From positions 1 through 64,000 of the forward strand of contig CAMELV010000013.1 of the NCBI GenBank assembly GCA_945925985.1: 64,000 bases of DNA, given 5' to 3'. The DNA is from Comamonas sp. lk. Lineage in GTDB: Bacteria > Pseudomonadota > Gammaproteobacteria > Burkholderiales > Burkholderiaceae_C. The translations under genes and the position numbers were made by a program. The stretch's first letter is position 1. Each line of letters begins with the position of its first letter. The notes under the pieces were generated by a model, which was not told the origin of the DNA, searched no databases, and saw only the letters and a program-made list of their open reading frames with translations. This document shows, piece after piece, positions 47,795 to 56,697 of this stretch.

Positions 47795-48532
47795 TTAGCC
47801 CATGTGCAGACCGCCATTCACCGAGAAATCGGCACCAGTGGCGTAGCCGCCTTCTTCTGACGCGAGCCAGGCGATGATGGATGCGATCTCGCTCGGTTCA
47901 CCCAGGCGTTTGACCGGCACGGTGGCGACGATTTTGTCGAGCACATCCTGGCGAATGGCCTTGACCATGTCGGTGCCGATGTAGCCCGGACTGACGGTGT
48001 TGACTGTAACGCCCTTGGTGGCCAACTCTTGCGCCAGCGCCATAGAGAAGCCGTGCATGCCGGCCTTGGCGGCCGAGTAGTTGGTCTGGCCAGCCTGGCC
48101 TTTTTCACCATTGACCGACGAAATGTTGATGATGCGGCCCCAGCCCTTCTCCACCATGTCGGCCACCACTTGTTTGGTGACGTTGAACATGGAGTTGAGG
48201 TTGGTTTCGATCACTGCATCCCAGTCCTCGCGCGTCATCTTGATGAACATGCGGTCTTTGGTGATGCCGGCGTTGTTGACCAGTACATCGATGCTGCCGT
48301 GCTCGGCCTTGGTCTTGGTGAAGGCCTCGACCGTGGAATCCCAGTTGCCGACATTGCCGACCGAAGCATAGAAGGTATACCCTTGGGCGGCCTGCTCGGC
48401 GATCCACTTGACGTGGTCACGTGTGGGGCCGCAGCCGGCGATAACCTTGTAGCCCTCTTTGTGCAGACGCTGGCAAATGGCGGTTCCGATGCCACCCATG
48501 CCCCCGGTGACGTACGCGATTTTTTGACTCAT
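47795..48532 (-). CDS. phaB: Acetoacetyl-CoA reductase
   Basis: KIAYVTGGMGGIGTAICQRLHKEGYKVIAGCGP, WGRIINISSVNGEKGQAGQTNYSAAKAGMHGF. Confidence 0.96.
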   Translation of the reverse strand: MSQKIAYVTGGMGGIGTAICQRLHKEGYKVIAGCGPTRDHVKWIAEQAAQGYTFYASVGNVGNWDSTVEAFTKTKAEHGSIDVLVNNAGITKDRMFIKMTREDWDAVIETNLNSMFNVTKQVVADMVEKGWGRIINISSVNGEKGQAGQTNYSAAKAGMHGFSMALAQELATKGVTVNTVSPGYIGTDMVKAIRQDVLDKIVATVPVKRLGEPSEIASIIAWLASEEGGYATGADFSVNGGLHMG

Positions 48533-48584
48533 GATGCTCTCCTCTTAGTTATGAACTGACTTAAAACTGAGTTCTGCGTTGCGC

Positions 48585-49763
48585 TTAGCGCTCGATGGTG
48601 AGGGCCACGCCCATGCCGCCGCCGATGCACAGGCTGGCAATGCCTTTTTTGGCGTTACGCCGCTGCATCTCGTGCAGCAGCGTGACAAGAATACGGCAGC
48701 CAGAGGCCCCGATGGGATGCCCAATGGCGATCGCACCGCCATTGACGTTGACCTTGCTGGTGTCCCAGCCCATTTGCTGGTTCACGGCGCAGGCCTGGGC
48801 GGCGAAGGCTTCGTTGATTTCCAAAAGGTCAAGATCGGCCGCGCTCCAGCCGGCACGGGCCAGGGCTTTTTGCGAGGCCGGCACAGGGCCCATGCCCATC
48901 AGCGCCGGGTCCAGGCCGCTGGTGGCAAAGCTGGCGATGCGGCCCAGTGGCATCAGGCCCAAGGCGGCTGCTTTTTTGGCGGTCATCACCATCACGGCGG
49001 CAGCGCCGTCATTCAGGCCCGAAGCATTGCCGGCAGTGACGCCACCGGCCTTGTCAAAAGCGGGCCGCAACCCGGCCAGCGCTTCGGCGTTGGTCTTGCG
49101 GTTAAGGTATTCGTCCGCCGCAAACACCAGCGGGTCGCCTTTTTTCTGGGCAATACTGAAGGGCACGATCTCGTCGGTGAACTTGCCCGCGTCTTGGGCG
49201 GCCGCGGCTTTTTGCTGGCTTGACAGGGCCAGCGCGTCCTGCATGTCGCGGGTAATGCCGTAGGCCTTGGCCACGTTTTCGGCGGTAATGCCCATGTGGT
49301 ACTGGTTGTAGACGTCCCACAGGCCGTCGACGATCATGCTGTCGACCATTTTCCAGTCGCCCATGCGCTGGCCGTCGCGACTGCCCATCAGCACGTGGGG
49401 GCTGGCACTCATGTTTTCCTGGCCGCCAGCGATCACGATCTCGCTGTCGCCCCAAGCCACGGCTTGCGCGGCCAACATCACGGCCTTAAGACCAGAGCCG
49501 CAAACGGCATTGATGGTCAGGGCGGGCGACTCTTTGGCAATGCCGCTTTTAAGCAGGGCCTGACGCGCGGGGTTTTGGCCGGCACCAGCGGCCAGCACCT
49601 GGCCCATGATGACCTCACCCACCTGCTCAGGCGCCAAGCCGGTACGGGCCAGCAGTGCCTTGATGACGGCTGCGCCCAGCTCAGGCGCCGGCGTCTTGGC
49701 CAAGGTGCCACCAAATTTGCCAACCGCAGTGCGGGCAGCCGAAACGATCACGATGTCTTGCAT
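48585..49763 (-). CDS. phaA: Acetyl-CoA acetyltransferase
   Basis: [86 protein letters not shown]. Confidence 0.96.
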   Translation of the reverse strand: MQDIVIVSAARTAVGKFGGTLAKTPAPELGAAVIKALLARTGLAPEQVGEVIMGQVLAAGAGQNPARQALLKSGIAKESPALTINAVCGSGLKAVMLAAQAVAWGDSEIVIAGGQENMSASPHVLMGSRDGQRMGDWKMVDSMIVDGLWDVYNQYHMGITAENVAKAYGITRDMQDALALSSQQKAAAAQDAGKFTDEIVPFSIAQKKGDPLVFAADEYLNRKTNAEALAGLRPAFDKAGGVTAGNASGLNDGAAAVMVMTAKKAAALGLMPLGRIASFATSGLDPALMGMGPVPASQKALARAGWSAADLDLLEINEAFAAQACAVNQQMGWDTSKVNVNGGAIAIGHPIGASGCRILVTLLHEMQRRNAKKGIASLCIGGGMGVALTIER

Positions 49764-49867
49764 TTTTTGCCTCCAAATAAACGAACGATAGTATTGAAAA
49801 AAATTGACTTGTGTTGCTTAGCACTTCGCGAAAACAGTTCCGTCATGCTTGGCTTGACCGAGCACCC

Positions 49868-49929
49868 ATGGGACCCTGGATTCCCGATCGTGGCCGGGAA
49901 TGACAGGTTGCTTTTGCGGGAATGACAGG
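49868..49929. repeat. Palindromic repeat (degenerate)
   Basis: catgggaccctggattcccgatcgtggccgggaatgacaggttgcttttgcgggaatgacagg. Confidence 0.85.
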
Positions 49930-49955
49930 CATCGTCACAAGCTGGACCATCGGCC

Positions 49956-51680
49956 TTAGGCCTTGGCCTTGACATAGCGGCCCGGGGCGGGTTCGATGGC
50001 TTTGTAGTTGCCTTTGCCATAGGTCTTGGGCGCAGCAATCTGCTTGCCGGCGTGGCTTTGCAACCAGTTGGCCCAATCGGTCCACCAGCTGCCGGCGTGC
50101 TCGGTGGCACCTGTCTGCCAGTCGGCTTGCGAAGCGGGGAATTTGCCATCTTCACGCAACCAATGGCTGCGCTTTTTGGCAGCGGGCGGGTTGATCACAC
50201 CAGCGATATGGCCAGACGCGCCCATGACAAAACGCTTTTGGCCCGGCAAGTGCTGGGTGGATGCGTAAGCGCCGCCGATGGGCACGATGTGGTCTTCGCG
50301 CGAGCCGTAGATGTAGACCGGCAAATCCAGCTTGCCAAAGTCAATTTTTTGTCCGCAAACCGTGGCCTGGCCAGGCTTGCACAGTTTGTTCTCCAGGTAG
50401 GTGTTGCGAAGGTACCAGGCGTAAAACGGCCCGGGCAGGTTGGTGGAGTCGCTGTTCCAGTACAGCAGGTCAAAGGGCGGGGGCGTTTCACCCTTGAGGT
50501 AGTTGCCCACCACGTAGTTCCAGACCAGATCATTGGGGCGCAAAAAGCTGAAGGTGGAGGCCAGATCCTGGCCTTTGAGCAGACCGCCCTTGCCCATCTC
50601 CTGCTCGCGGTACTTGACGAATGCCTCGTCAATAAAAACGTCCAGAATGCCGGTGTCGGTGAAATCCAGCAGGGCCGTCAAAAAGGTGGCGCTGGCCACT
50701 GGCTTTTCACCGCGTGCGGCCAGCACGGCCAATGCCGTGCCGAGAATGGTGCCGCCCACACAAAACCCAAGGGCATTGATGGTCTTAGCCCCCGTGACCT
50801 CTTGCGTGACAGCTATTGCTTTGATAGCAGCGTCTTCCACATAGTTGTCCCAGGTCTTGTGGGCCAGGGCGGCATCCGGGTTACGCCAGCTGACGACAAA
50901 GGTGCGGTGGCCCTGGGCCACGGCATAACGGATCAGCGAGTTTTCTGGCTGCAGATCGAGGATATAAAACTTGTTGATGCAGGGGGGCACCAGCAAAAAG
51001 GGTTTTTCGTAGACCTTGGCAGTCAGCGGCTTGTACTCAATCAGCTGGAACAGTTCATTCTCAAAAACCACCGCGCCTTCGGTAGTGGCCACGTTTTTTC
51101 CCACCTCAAACAGGCTCTCGTCGGTCATGGACACATGACCTTGCTGCAGGTCATGCAGCATGTTTTTCAGGCCCTTGGCAATGCTCTCGCCCTTGGTCTC
51201 AATGGCTTTTTGCTGCGCCTCGGCATTAAAAGCCAAAAAATTGCTGGGCGCGCTGGCGGCCATCCACTGCTCCACCGCAAAGCGGATGCGAGCGCGGGTT
51301 TTGGCGTCGCCTTCCACCGCATCGGCCATGCCCATCAAGGTGCGCGCATTGAGCAGGTAAGCCGAGGCCGAGAAGGCTGCAACCGGGTTCGCGTTCCAGG
51401 CCTGGGCGGCAAACCGCTTGTCTTTGTGTGGCGCCGTGCCTTGCAGGCTGCTGGTCCACAGGGCGCTGGCATCGGTCAGGTACTGCTCTTGCAGCGCCTG
51501 CAGCTTGTCTTGTGCAAAGTGCACTTTCGACGCTGAAGAAGACGATTTTAGCGGGGCGGCACCCGGGCCACTCATGTCCATGTTCTGGAACGACTGAAAG
51601 GTTTTTGCCCAGTTGTCAGCCAGTGCATCCTGGAACTGCTGTGCCGATTGCGCCCATAATGACTGGGTTTTCTCTGCCAT
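49956..51680 (-). CDS. phaC: Class I poly(3-hydroxyalkanoate) synthase
   Basis: LLVPPCINKFYILDLQPENSLIRYAVAQGHRTFVVSWRNPD, INALGFCVGGTILGTALAV, GASGHIAGVINPPAAKKRSHW; start MAEKTQSLWAQS at 51680. Confidence 0.97.
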   Translation of the reverse strand: MAEKTQSLWAQSAQQFQDALADNWAKTFQSFQNMDMSGPGAAPLKSSSSASKVHFAQDKLQALQEQYLTDASALWTSSLQGTAPHKDKRFAAQAWNANPVAAFSASAYLLNARTLMGMADAVEGDAKTRARIRFAVEQWMAASAPSNFLAFNAEAQQKAIETKGESIAKGLKNMLHDLQQGHVSMTDESLFEVGKNVATTEGAVVFENELFQLIEYKPLTAKVYEKPFLLVPPCINKFYILDLQPENSLIRYAVAQGHRTFVVSWRNPDAALAHKTWDNYVEDAAIKAIAVTQEVTGAKTINALGFCVGGTILGTALAVLAARGEKPVASATFLTALLDFTDTGILDVFIDEAFVKYREQEMGKGGLLKGQDLASTFSFLRPNDLVWNYVVGNYLKGETPPPFDLLYWNSDSTNLPGPFYAWYLRNTYLENKLCKPGQATVCGQKIDFGKLDLPVYIYGSREDHIVPIGGAYASTQHLPGQKRFVMGASGHIAGVINPPAAKKRSHWLREDGKFPASQADWQTGATEHAGSWWTDWANWLQSHAGKQIAAPKTYGKGNYKAIEPAPGRYVKAKA

Positions 51681-51780
51681 GCTGTCTCCTCGTTTTTTGC
51701 GTATCAGTAGAAACCCGAGTATCGCAGGGCAAGGCCTTCCAGAAACTGACAGTTTTCCACCCTTCAGGCTATTTTTTTTA

Positions 51781-52062
51781 ATGTATCTCGTTCCGATTGC
51801 CTGGTTGTACGTGACCGTGATGATGGCGGTGGCAGAAGCCAACAGCCCGAATGGCACGCTGCTGGGTGCATTCATGACCTTTGTGCTCTACGGTGCTGGC
51901 CCCATCGCCCTGGTGATGTACGTGATGGGCACGCCGTCAAGACGGCGGGCCATCAAGGCCCGCGAGGCGGCGGAACGGGCCGAGTCCCCGGCCTCAAACC
52001 AACCAGATGCAGGCGGCCATGCGGCCGCTGACCCGGTCGCGCCGGTGCGAGAAAAACCTTGA
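51781..52062 (+). CDS. Small membrane protein of unknown function
   Basis: MYLVPIAWLYVTVMMAVAEANSPNGTLLGAFMTFVLYGAGPIALVMYVMGTPSRRRAIKARE. Confidence 0.65.
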   Translation: MYLVPIAWLYVTVMMAVAEANSPNGTLLGAFMTFVLYGAGPIALVMYVMGTPSRRRAIKAREAAERAESPASNQPDAGGHAAADPVAPVREKP

Positions 52063-52773
52063 ACTCTGACTGACAGTGCACCAGGCCGGGCTGCCGTCAT
52101 TGCCAAACACCTGCTGCACGCCCAGAGCCGCCAGGCGCTGACGGGCCAGGCCCGCCAGGTTGGCCCACCATTTGCCAGGCGCCCCCGCTGCAAACATGTC
52201 GGCTGCCGCCGGGTTATGGGCTACAAAAGCCTGGCGAACCTCGTCACCCACCTCAAACGCCTGTGGCCCGATACAGGGCCCCAGCCACGCTATGATTTCA
52301 ATAGCTACAACCCCAATACCATCAAGGGCTGGAGCCCTAAAAGCCTTATAAGTACTCTCCAGCACACCGTAGCCACCAGCGCCGGCCAGACCACGCCAAC
52401 CGGCATGCGCTGCAGCCACACGGCGGCCCTGACGGTCGGTCAGCAAGACCGGCAGGCAATCGGCCACCATGACGGTGCAGGCCACGTCCGTTTGGCGGGT
52501 GATGGCAGCGTCGGCCACTTGCCCGTCGGGACTGCTCGGGGTAAGCGCCGCCACCTCATCACCATGCACCTGGGACAAAAAGACCGGCCGTACGCCCAAG
52601 GCCTTGGCCAATGTTGCCCGGTTGTCGGCCACCGCCGCCGGCGCATCGCCCACGTGCTCTCCAAGATTCAGGCTGTCGTAGGCGCCACTGGACGTACCTC
52701 CGCTGCGGGTGGTGCACAGGGCCCGGACCCGCGGCGGCGCGGGCCACTGCGGCTGCAACCAATCAGGGTTCAT
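51994..52773 (-). CDS. pgeF: Peptidoglycan editing factor PgeF (YfiH/laccase-domain)
   Basis: VFLSQVHGDEVAAL, TDVACTVMVADCLPVLLTDRQGRRVAAAHAGWRGLAGAG, WLGPCIGPQAFEVGDEVRQAF. Confidence 0.95.
   Translation of the reverse strand: MNPDWLQPQWPAPPRVRALCTTRSGGTSSGAYDSLNLGEHVGDAPAAVADNRATLAKALGVRPVFLSQVHGDEVAALTPSSPDGQVADAAITRQTDVACTVMVADCLPVLLTDRQGRRVAAAHAGWRGLAGAGGYGVLESTYKAFRAPALDGIGVVAIEIIAWLGPCIGPQAFEVGDEVRQAFVAHNPAAADMFAAGAPGKWWANLAGLARQRLAALGVQQVFGNDGSPAWCTVSQSSRFFSHRRDRVSGRMAACIWLV
52289..52352. repeat. ~63-bp element inserted in frame in pgeF (antisense to gene)
   Basis: gctatgatttcaatagctacaaccccaataccatcaagggctggagccctaaaagccttataag; encoded peptide YKAFRAPALDGIGVVAIEIIA interrupts the usual ...LEaT-(short)-hhAWLGPCIG region. 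Confidence 0.75.
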
Positions 52774-52785
52774 GGCTGGACGCGG

Positions 52786-53424
52786 TCAGGCTTCGAAGTC
52801 CGGGCAGTTGACAGGCTGGGCCTTGTCAAAGGCCGGCAGGGCCATGCAGGCGTCAAACGCGGCCATCGTACGCGGTAGGCCATCCAGGTTAACGTCAAAG
52901 CGGCGGCCGTTGAAGATTTGCGGAACCAGGCAGCAGTCGGCCAAAGTGGGTGAGTCGCCAAAGCAAAAGCGACCCGCAGGGCCCTGGGCCAACTGCCGCT
53001 CGAAGCTTTCCAGCCCCTCGCGCACCCAATGACGGTACCAAGTGTTTTTGCGGTCCTCGTCCAAAGCCAGCGTTTTGCTCAGGTATTTGAGCACCCGAAG
53101 GTTGTTGATCGGGTGAATTTCGCAGGCGATCGACTGCGCCAAGGCGCGTACCCGGGCCCGGCCAGCGGCATCTGCAGGCAACAGCGGCGGGGTGGGCCGG
53201 GTCTCGTCCAGGTACTCGATGATGGCCATGGACTGCGACAGGCGCAGACCATCGACCTCAAGCATCGGCACCAGGGCATCCGGCACCAGACTGGCGTAGG
53301 CCTCTTGTTTGTGCTCGCCACGCGCCAGATGCACCGGCAGGTACTCGTAGGACAGCCCTTTGAGCTCCAACGCAATGCGCACGCGGAAGGAGGCAGACGA
53401 ACGGAAGTAGTTGTGCAGTTTCAT
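52786..53424 (-). CDS. maiA: Maleylacetoacetate isomerase (zeta-class GST)
   Basis: MKLHNYFRSSASFRVRIALELKGLSYEYLPVHL, LSQSMAIIEYLDETRP, CEIHPINNLRVLKYL. Confidence 0.95.
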   Translation of the reverse strand: MKLHNYFRSSASFRVRIALELKGLSYEYLPVHLARGEHKQEAYASLVPDALVPMLEVDGLRLSQSMAIIEYLDETRPTPPLLPADAAGRARVRALAQSIACEIHPINNLRVLKYLSKTLALDEDRKNTWYRHWVREGLESFERQLAQGPAGRFCFGDSPTLADCCLVPQIFNGRRFDVNLDGLPRTMAAFDACMALPAFDKAQPVNCPDFEA

Positions 53425-53454
53425 GCACGGAAGGATAACGCCTGAAAGGCTTAG

Positions 53455-53525
53455 CCGTCATTCCCGTGAACACGGGAATCCATGGATGCCCGATCAGGTC
53501 GGGCAGGTCGGGCAGGTCGGGCAGA
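53455..53525. repeat. Palindromic repeat with 9-bp (caggtcggg) expansion
   Basis: cgtcattcccgtgaacacgggaatccatggatgcccgatcaggtcgggcaggtcgggcaggtcgggcag. Confidence 0.92.
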
Positions 53526-53584
53526 GCGGGATGCAGCAGCAGGCGCTAGACTAAGGGCCGTTATGACCCGCCAGGAGCCCTTTG

Positions 53585-53887
53585 ATGATTCTTGAACTTG
53601 CCGACATCCGCATCGCGCCCGGCCAAAACGCCGCTTTTGAGGAAGCGATCGAGCGCGGCCTGCGCACGGTGATCAGCCATGCCAAGGGGTTTGCTGGCTT
53701 CAAGGTCAACCGTGGTGTCGAGAGCGCAGAGCGTTACATCCTGCAGATTTTCTGGGACACGCTGGAAGACCACACCGTCGGCTTCCGCCAGTCGGAGGCG
53801 TTTGGCCAATGGCGCGCCATCGTCGGACCGTTTTTTGCCAGCCCACCCGTGGTGGAGCATTTTGAACTGGTGACCCGGCCAAGCTGA
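53585..53887 (+). CDS. Antibiotic biosynthesis monooxygenase (ABM) domain protein
   Basis: MILELADIRIAPGQNAAFEEAIERGLRTVISHAKGFAGFKVNRGVESAERYILQIFWDTLEDHTVGFRQSEAFGQWRAIVGPFF. Confidence 0.88.
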   Translation: MILELADIRIAPGQNAAFEEAIERGLRTVISHAKGFAGFKVNRGVESAERYILQIFWDTLEDHTVGFRQSEAFGQWRAIVGPFFASPPVVEHFELVTRPS

Positions 53888-53959
53888 AGGCAGTCCGCCT
53901 GGCATTGACCGGATTCGCCCTATGCCCTGTTTACTGTGGTTCCCCCTGAAAGGCTTTTT

Positions 53960-54655
53960 ATGAGTTTTGTCGTCACCCCCTCGTCGCAGATCAGCGTGCC
54001 GGTCCTAGGTACCGAGGCCCGCTTCCCGGTCCACCGCATCTACTGCGTCGGCCGTAACTACGAAGAACATGCCAAGGAGATGGGCTTTACCGGTCGTGAA
54101 CCGCCGTTCTTTTTCCTGAAGCCAACGGATGCGATCGTGGTCGTCAACCCAGGCGAAACCGCCGCCCTGCCCTACCCGACGCTGACCGTCAACCTGCACC
54201 ATGAGATCGAGTTGGTGGTGGCGATTGGCACTGGCGGCAAGAACATCAAGGCCGCTGACGCCCACCAACACATTTTTGGGTACGCGGTCGGTCTGGACAT
54301 GACCCGGCGCGACCTGCAGAACGACATGAAGAAGCAGGGTCGGCCATGGTGCATCGGCAAAGCCTTCGATCACTCGGCTCCGATTGGCCCCATCACCCCG
54401 GCGGCCCAAGCCGGCGATGTGACTGCCGCCGAGATTGCGCTGCAAGTGAACGGCCAGGACCGCCAGCGCAGCCAGGTCAGCAAGCTGATCTGGAACATTG
54501 CCGAAACCATTGAGCACCTGTCGGCCGCCTGGGAACTGCAACCCGGAGACCTGATTTACACCGGCACTCCGGAAGGCGTGGCCGCCGTCGTAGCCGGTGA
54601 CACGCTGCATGGCACGGTGAGCGGCCTGACCCCGATCACGCTGCAAGTGCGCTGA
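53960..54655 (+). CDS. Fumarylacetoacetate/fumarylpyruvate hydrolase family
   Basis: RFPVHRIYCVGRNYEEHAKEMG, PFFFLKPTDAIV, LHHEIELVVAIG, DLIYTGTPEGVAAV. Confidence 0.95.
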   Translation: MSFVVTPSSQISVPVLGTEARFPVHRIYCVGRNYEEHAKEMGFTGREPPFFFLKPTDAIVVVNPGETAALPYPTLTVNLHHEIELVVAIGTGGKNIKAADAHQHIFGYAVGLDMTRRDLQNDMKKQGRPWCIGKAFDHSAPIGPITPAAQAGDVTAAEIALQVNGQDRQRSQVSKLIWNIAETIEHLSAAWELQPGDLIYTGTPEGVAAVVAGDTLHGTVSGLTPITLQVR

Positions 54656-54661
54656 GACCGG

Positions 54662-55213
54662 ATGGGCATGTTGCGCGAACCGATACGACATTGCCGTCAA
54701 TGCGGCGCCAGCGTGGTGTACCGCATCCCGGACGACGGTGACACCAAGGAACGCGCCATTTGCACTGCCTGCGCCACGGTCCATTATGAGAACCCACTCA
54801 ATGTGGTGGGCACCGTGCCGATCTGGGGCGACAAGGTGTTGCTTTGCAAGCGCAACATTGAGCCCCGATGGGGCAAATGGACGCTGCCAGCCGGCTTTAT
54901 GGAGCTTAACGAGACGGTAGCCGAAGGCGCCGCACGGGAGACAGTGGAAGAGTCTGGCGCCGAATTTGAGCTGGAGGGCCTGTTCTCGCTAGTGAACGTG
55001 GCGCGCGTGGGCCAGGTGCACCTGTTTTACCGGGCCCGCCTGCTGAGCGACCGCTTCAACCCCGGTTTTGAAACCATCGAGGCCCGGCTGTTTGCCGAGG
55101 ATGAGATTCCTTGGGACGAGATCGCCTTCCGCACCGTCAAGGAAACCCTGGAACATTACTTTGCCGACCGGCGGGCGGGGGCCTTCTCGATCCACGCCAT
55201 CGACATCACCTGA
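54662..55213 (+). CDS. Nudix hydrolase with zinc-ribbon-like N-terminus
   Basis: RQCGASVVYRIPDDGDTKERAICTACATVHYENP; Nudix box GFMELNETVAEGAARETVEESGAEFE. Confidence 0.95.
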   Translation: MGMLREPIRHCRQCGASVVYRIPDDGDTKERAICTACATVHYENPLNVVGTVPIWGDKVLLCKRNIEPRWGKWTLPAGFMELNETVAEGAARETVEESGAEFELEGLFSLVNVARVGQVHLFYRARLLSDRFNPGFETIEARLFAEDEIPWDEIAFRTVKETLEHYFADRRAGAFSIHAIDIT

Positions 55214-55242
55214 TTGGCCACGGCTTGCTGCCTGCGCCCGCG

Positions 55243-56670
55243 ATGCTGCCCTGTTACCTGTTGCTTGACCTGGAAACCACCGGCGGAAATGCGGTGCGCG
55301 ACCGCATCACCGAGATTGCTGCCGTGCGCATGGAGGGCGGGCAGGAGGTGGCCCGCTGGAGCACCCTGGTGCACCCGGGCGGCCGAATTCCACCCTTCAT
55401 TCAGAGCCTGACTGGCATCAGCGACGCCATGGTGGCCGAAGCCCCCGGTTTTGACGAGGTAGCCGGCAAGCTGCTGGCCTTGCTGGAGGGCGCCGTTCTG
55501 GTGGCGCATAACGTGCGCTTCGACCACGGTTTTTTGCTGCATGAGTTTGCTCGCGCGGACATCACCCTGAAAACGCGCACGCTGTGTACGGTGCGGCTAT
55601 CACGCCTGCTCTACCCGCAGCACCGCAGCCATGGGCTCGATGCCATCATGCAGCGGCACGGCCTGCAGACCCAGGCCCGCCACCGCGCCATGGGCGACGT
55701 GGACATGGTGCTGGCCTGGTTGCGCCTGGCCGAAGCCGAACTGGGCGCTGATACCCTGCGCCAACAGGCACAGACCCTCCTGCAAGGCAGTGCTGCCCTG
55801 CCACCTCAGCTGGACACCCGCATCACCGACATCCCGGAGGGGCCAGGGGTCTACCTGTTTTACGGCGAAGGACCCCTGCCGCTCTACATCGGCAAGAGCG
55901 TGACGATGCGCACCCGGGTGATGTCGCATTTTCAGGCCGCCAGCCGACAGCCGCGCGAAATGCGCATGGCGCAGGAGATCCGCCGCGTCGAGTGGCGCGA
56001 AACAGCGGGTGAACTGGGCGCCCTGCTGCTCGAGGCCCGGCTGGTGAAAGACCTGCAGCCGGTCCACAACAGGCAGCTTCGACGCGAACGCGCCCTGTGC
56101 GCTTGGCGCCTGGATGACAACCCCAAGGTGCGGCCGCTGACCACACTGGTCAGCGGTGCCGACTTTGAGCCAACGCAATTTGGCTGCCTTTACGGCGTCT
56201 ACCGCTCCCGCCGGCAGGCCCAGGAGGCGCTGCGCGAGCTGGCCGATGCGCATGGCCTGTGCCTGCAAGTGCTGGGCTTGGAGTCTGGCCAAGGCCGCTG
56301 TTTTGCCCATCAAGTGGGGCGTTGCAAGGGCGTCTGTTGCGGCCAGGAAAAGCCCGAGCGGCACCGGCTGCGGCTCGAACTGGCACTGGCCGCGCAAAAG
56401 CTGCGGGTCTGGCCCTTTGCCGGACCGATCGGCCTGCGGGAGGTAGACCCGGTGCGCGGCCGCACCGAGATCCACCTGTTTGACCAGTGGTGTCACCTGG
56501 CCACGGTGTACGACGACGACAGTTTGGCAGACGCTCTTGCTGGCGGCACCGGCAATACCAGCCGCAGCAACCTGGCCTTTGACCTGGACACTTACCGCCT
56601 GCTGCTCAAGCACCTGGCGGCGCCGGCGCGCGCTGGATTGTCCTTGCTGACCTGGCCGGCCGTAAGCTGA
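55243..56670 (+). CDS. DnaQ-like 3'-5' exonuclease fused to GIY-YIG (UvrC/Cho-like) nuclease
   Basis: YLLLDLETTGGNAVRDRITEIAAVRMEGG, LVAHNVRFDHGFL; ITDIPEGPGVYLFYGEGPLPLYIGKSVTMRTRVMSHF. Confidence 0.93.
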   Translation: MLPCYLLLDLETTGGNAVRDRITEIAAVRMEGGQEVARWSTLVHPGGRIPPFIQSLTGISDAMVAEAPGFDEVAGKLLALLEGAVLVAHNVRFDHGFLLHEFARADITLKTRTLCTVRLSRLLYPQHRSHGLDAIMQRHGLQTQARHRAMGDVDMVLAWLRLAEAELGADTLRQQAQTLLQGSAALPPQLDTRITDIPEGPGVYLFYGEGPLPLYIGKSVTMRTRVMSHFQAASRQPREMRMAQEIRRVEWRETAGELGALLLEARLVKDLQPVHNRQLRRERALCAWRLDDNPKVRPLTTLVSGADFEPTQFGCLYGVYRSRRQAQEALRELADAHGLCLQVLGLESGQGRCFAHQVGRCKGVCCGQEKPERHRLRLELALAAQKLRVWPFAGPIGLREVDPVRGRTEIHLFDQWCHLATVYDDDSLADALAGGTGNTSRSNLAFDLDTYRLLLKHLAAPARAGLSLLTWPAVS

Positions 56671-56697
56671 CACCGATCTGAGGGGCCAGTCGCCGCC

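Noticed and set aside
50052-51536. 494-aa forward ORF opposite phaC
   Set aside because: Shadow of the phaC coding frame; no recognisable motifs.
47795-51680. phaC-phaA-phaB cluster as unusual
   Set aside because: Canonical polyhydroxybutyrate gene order in Burkholderiales.
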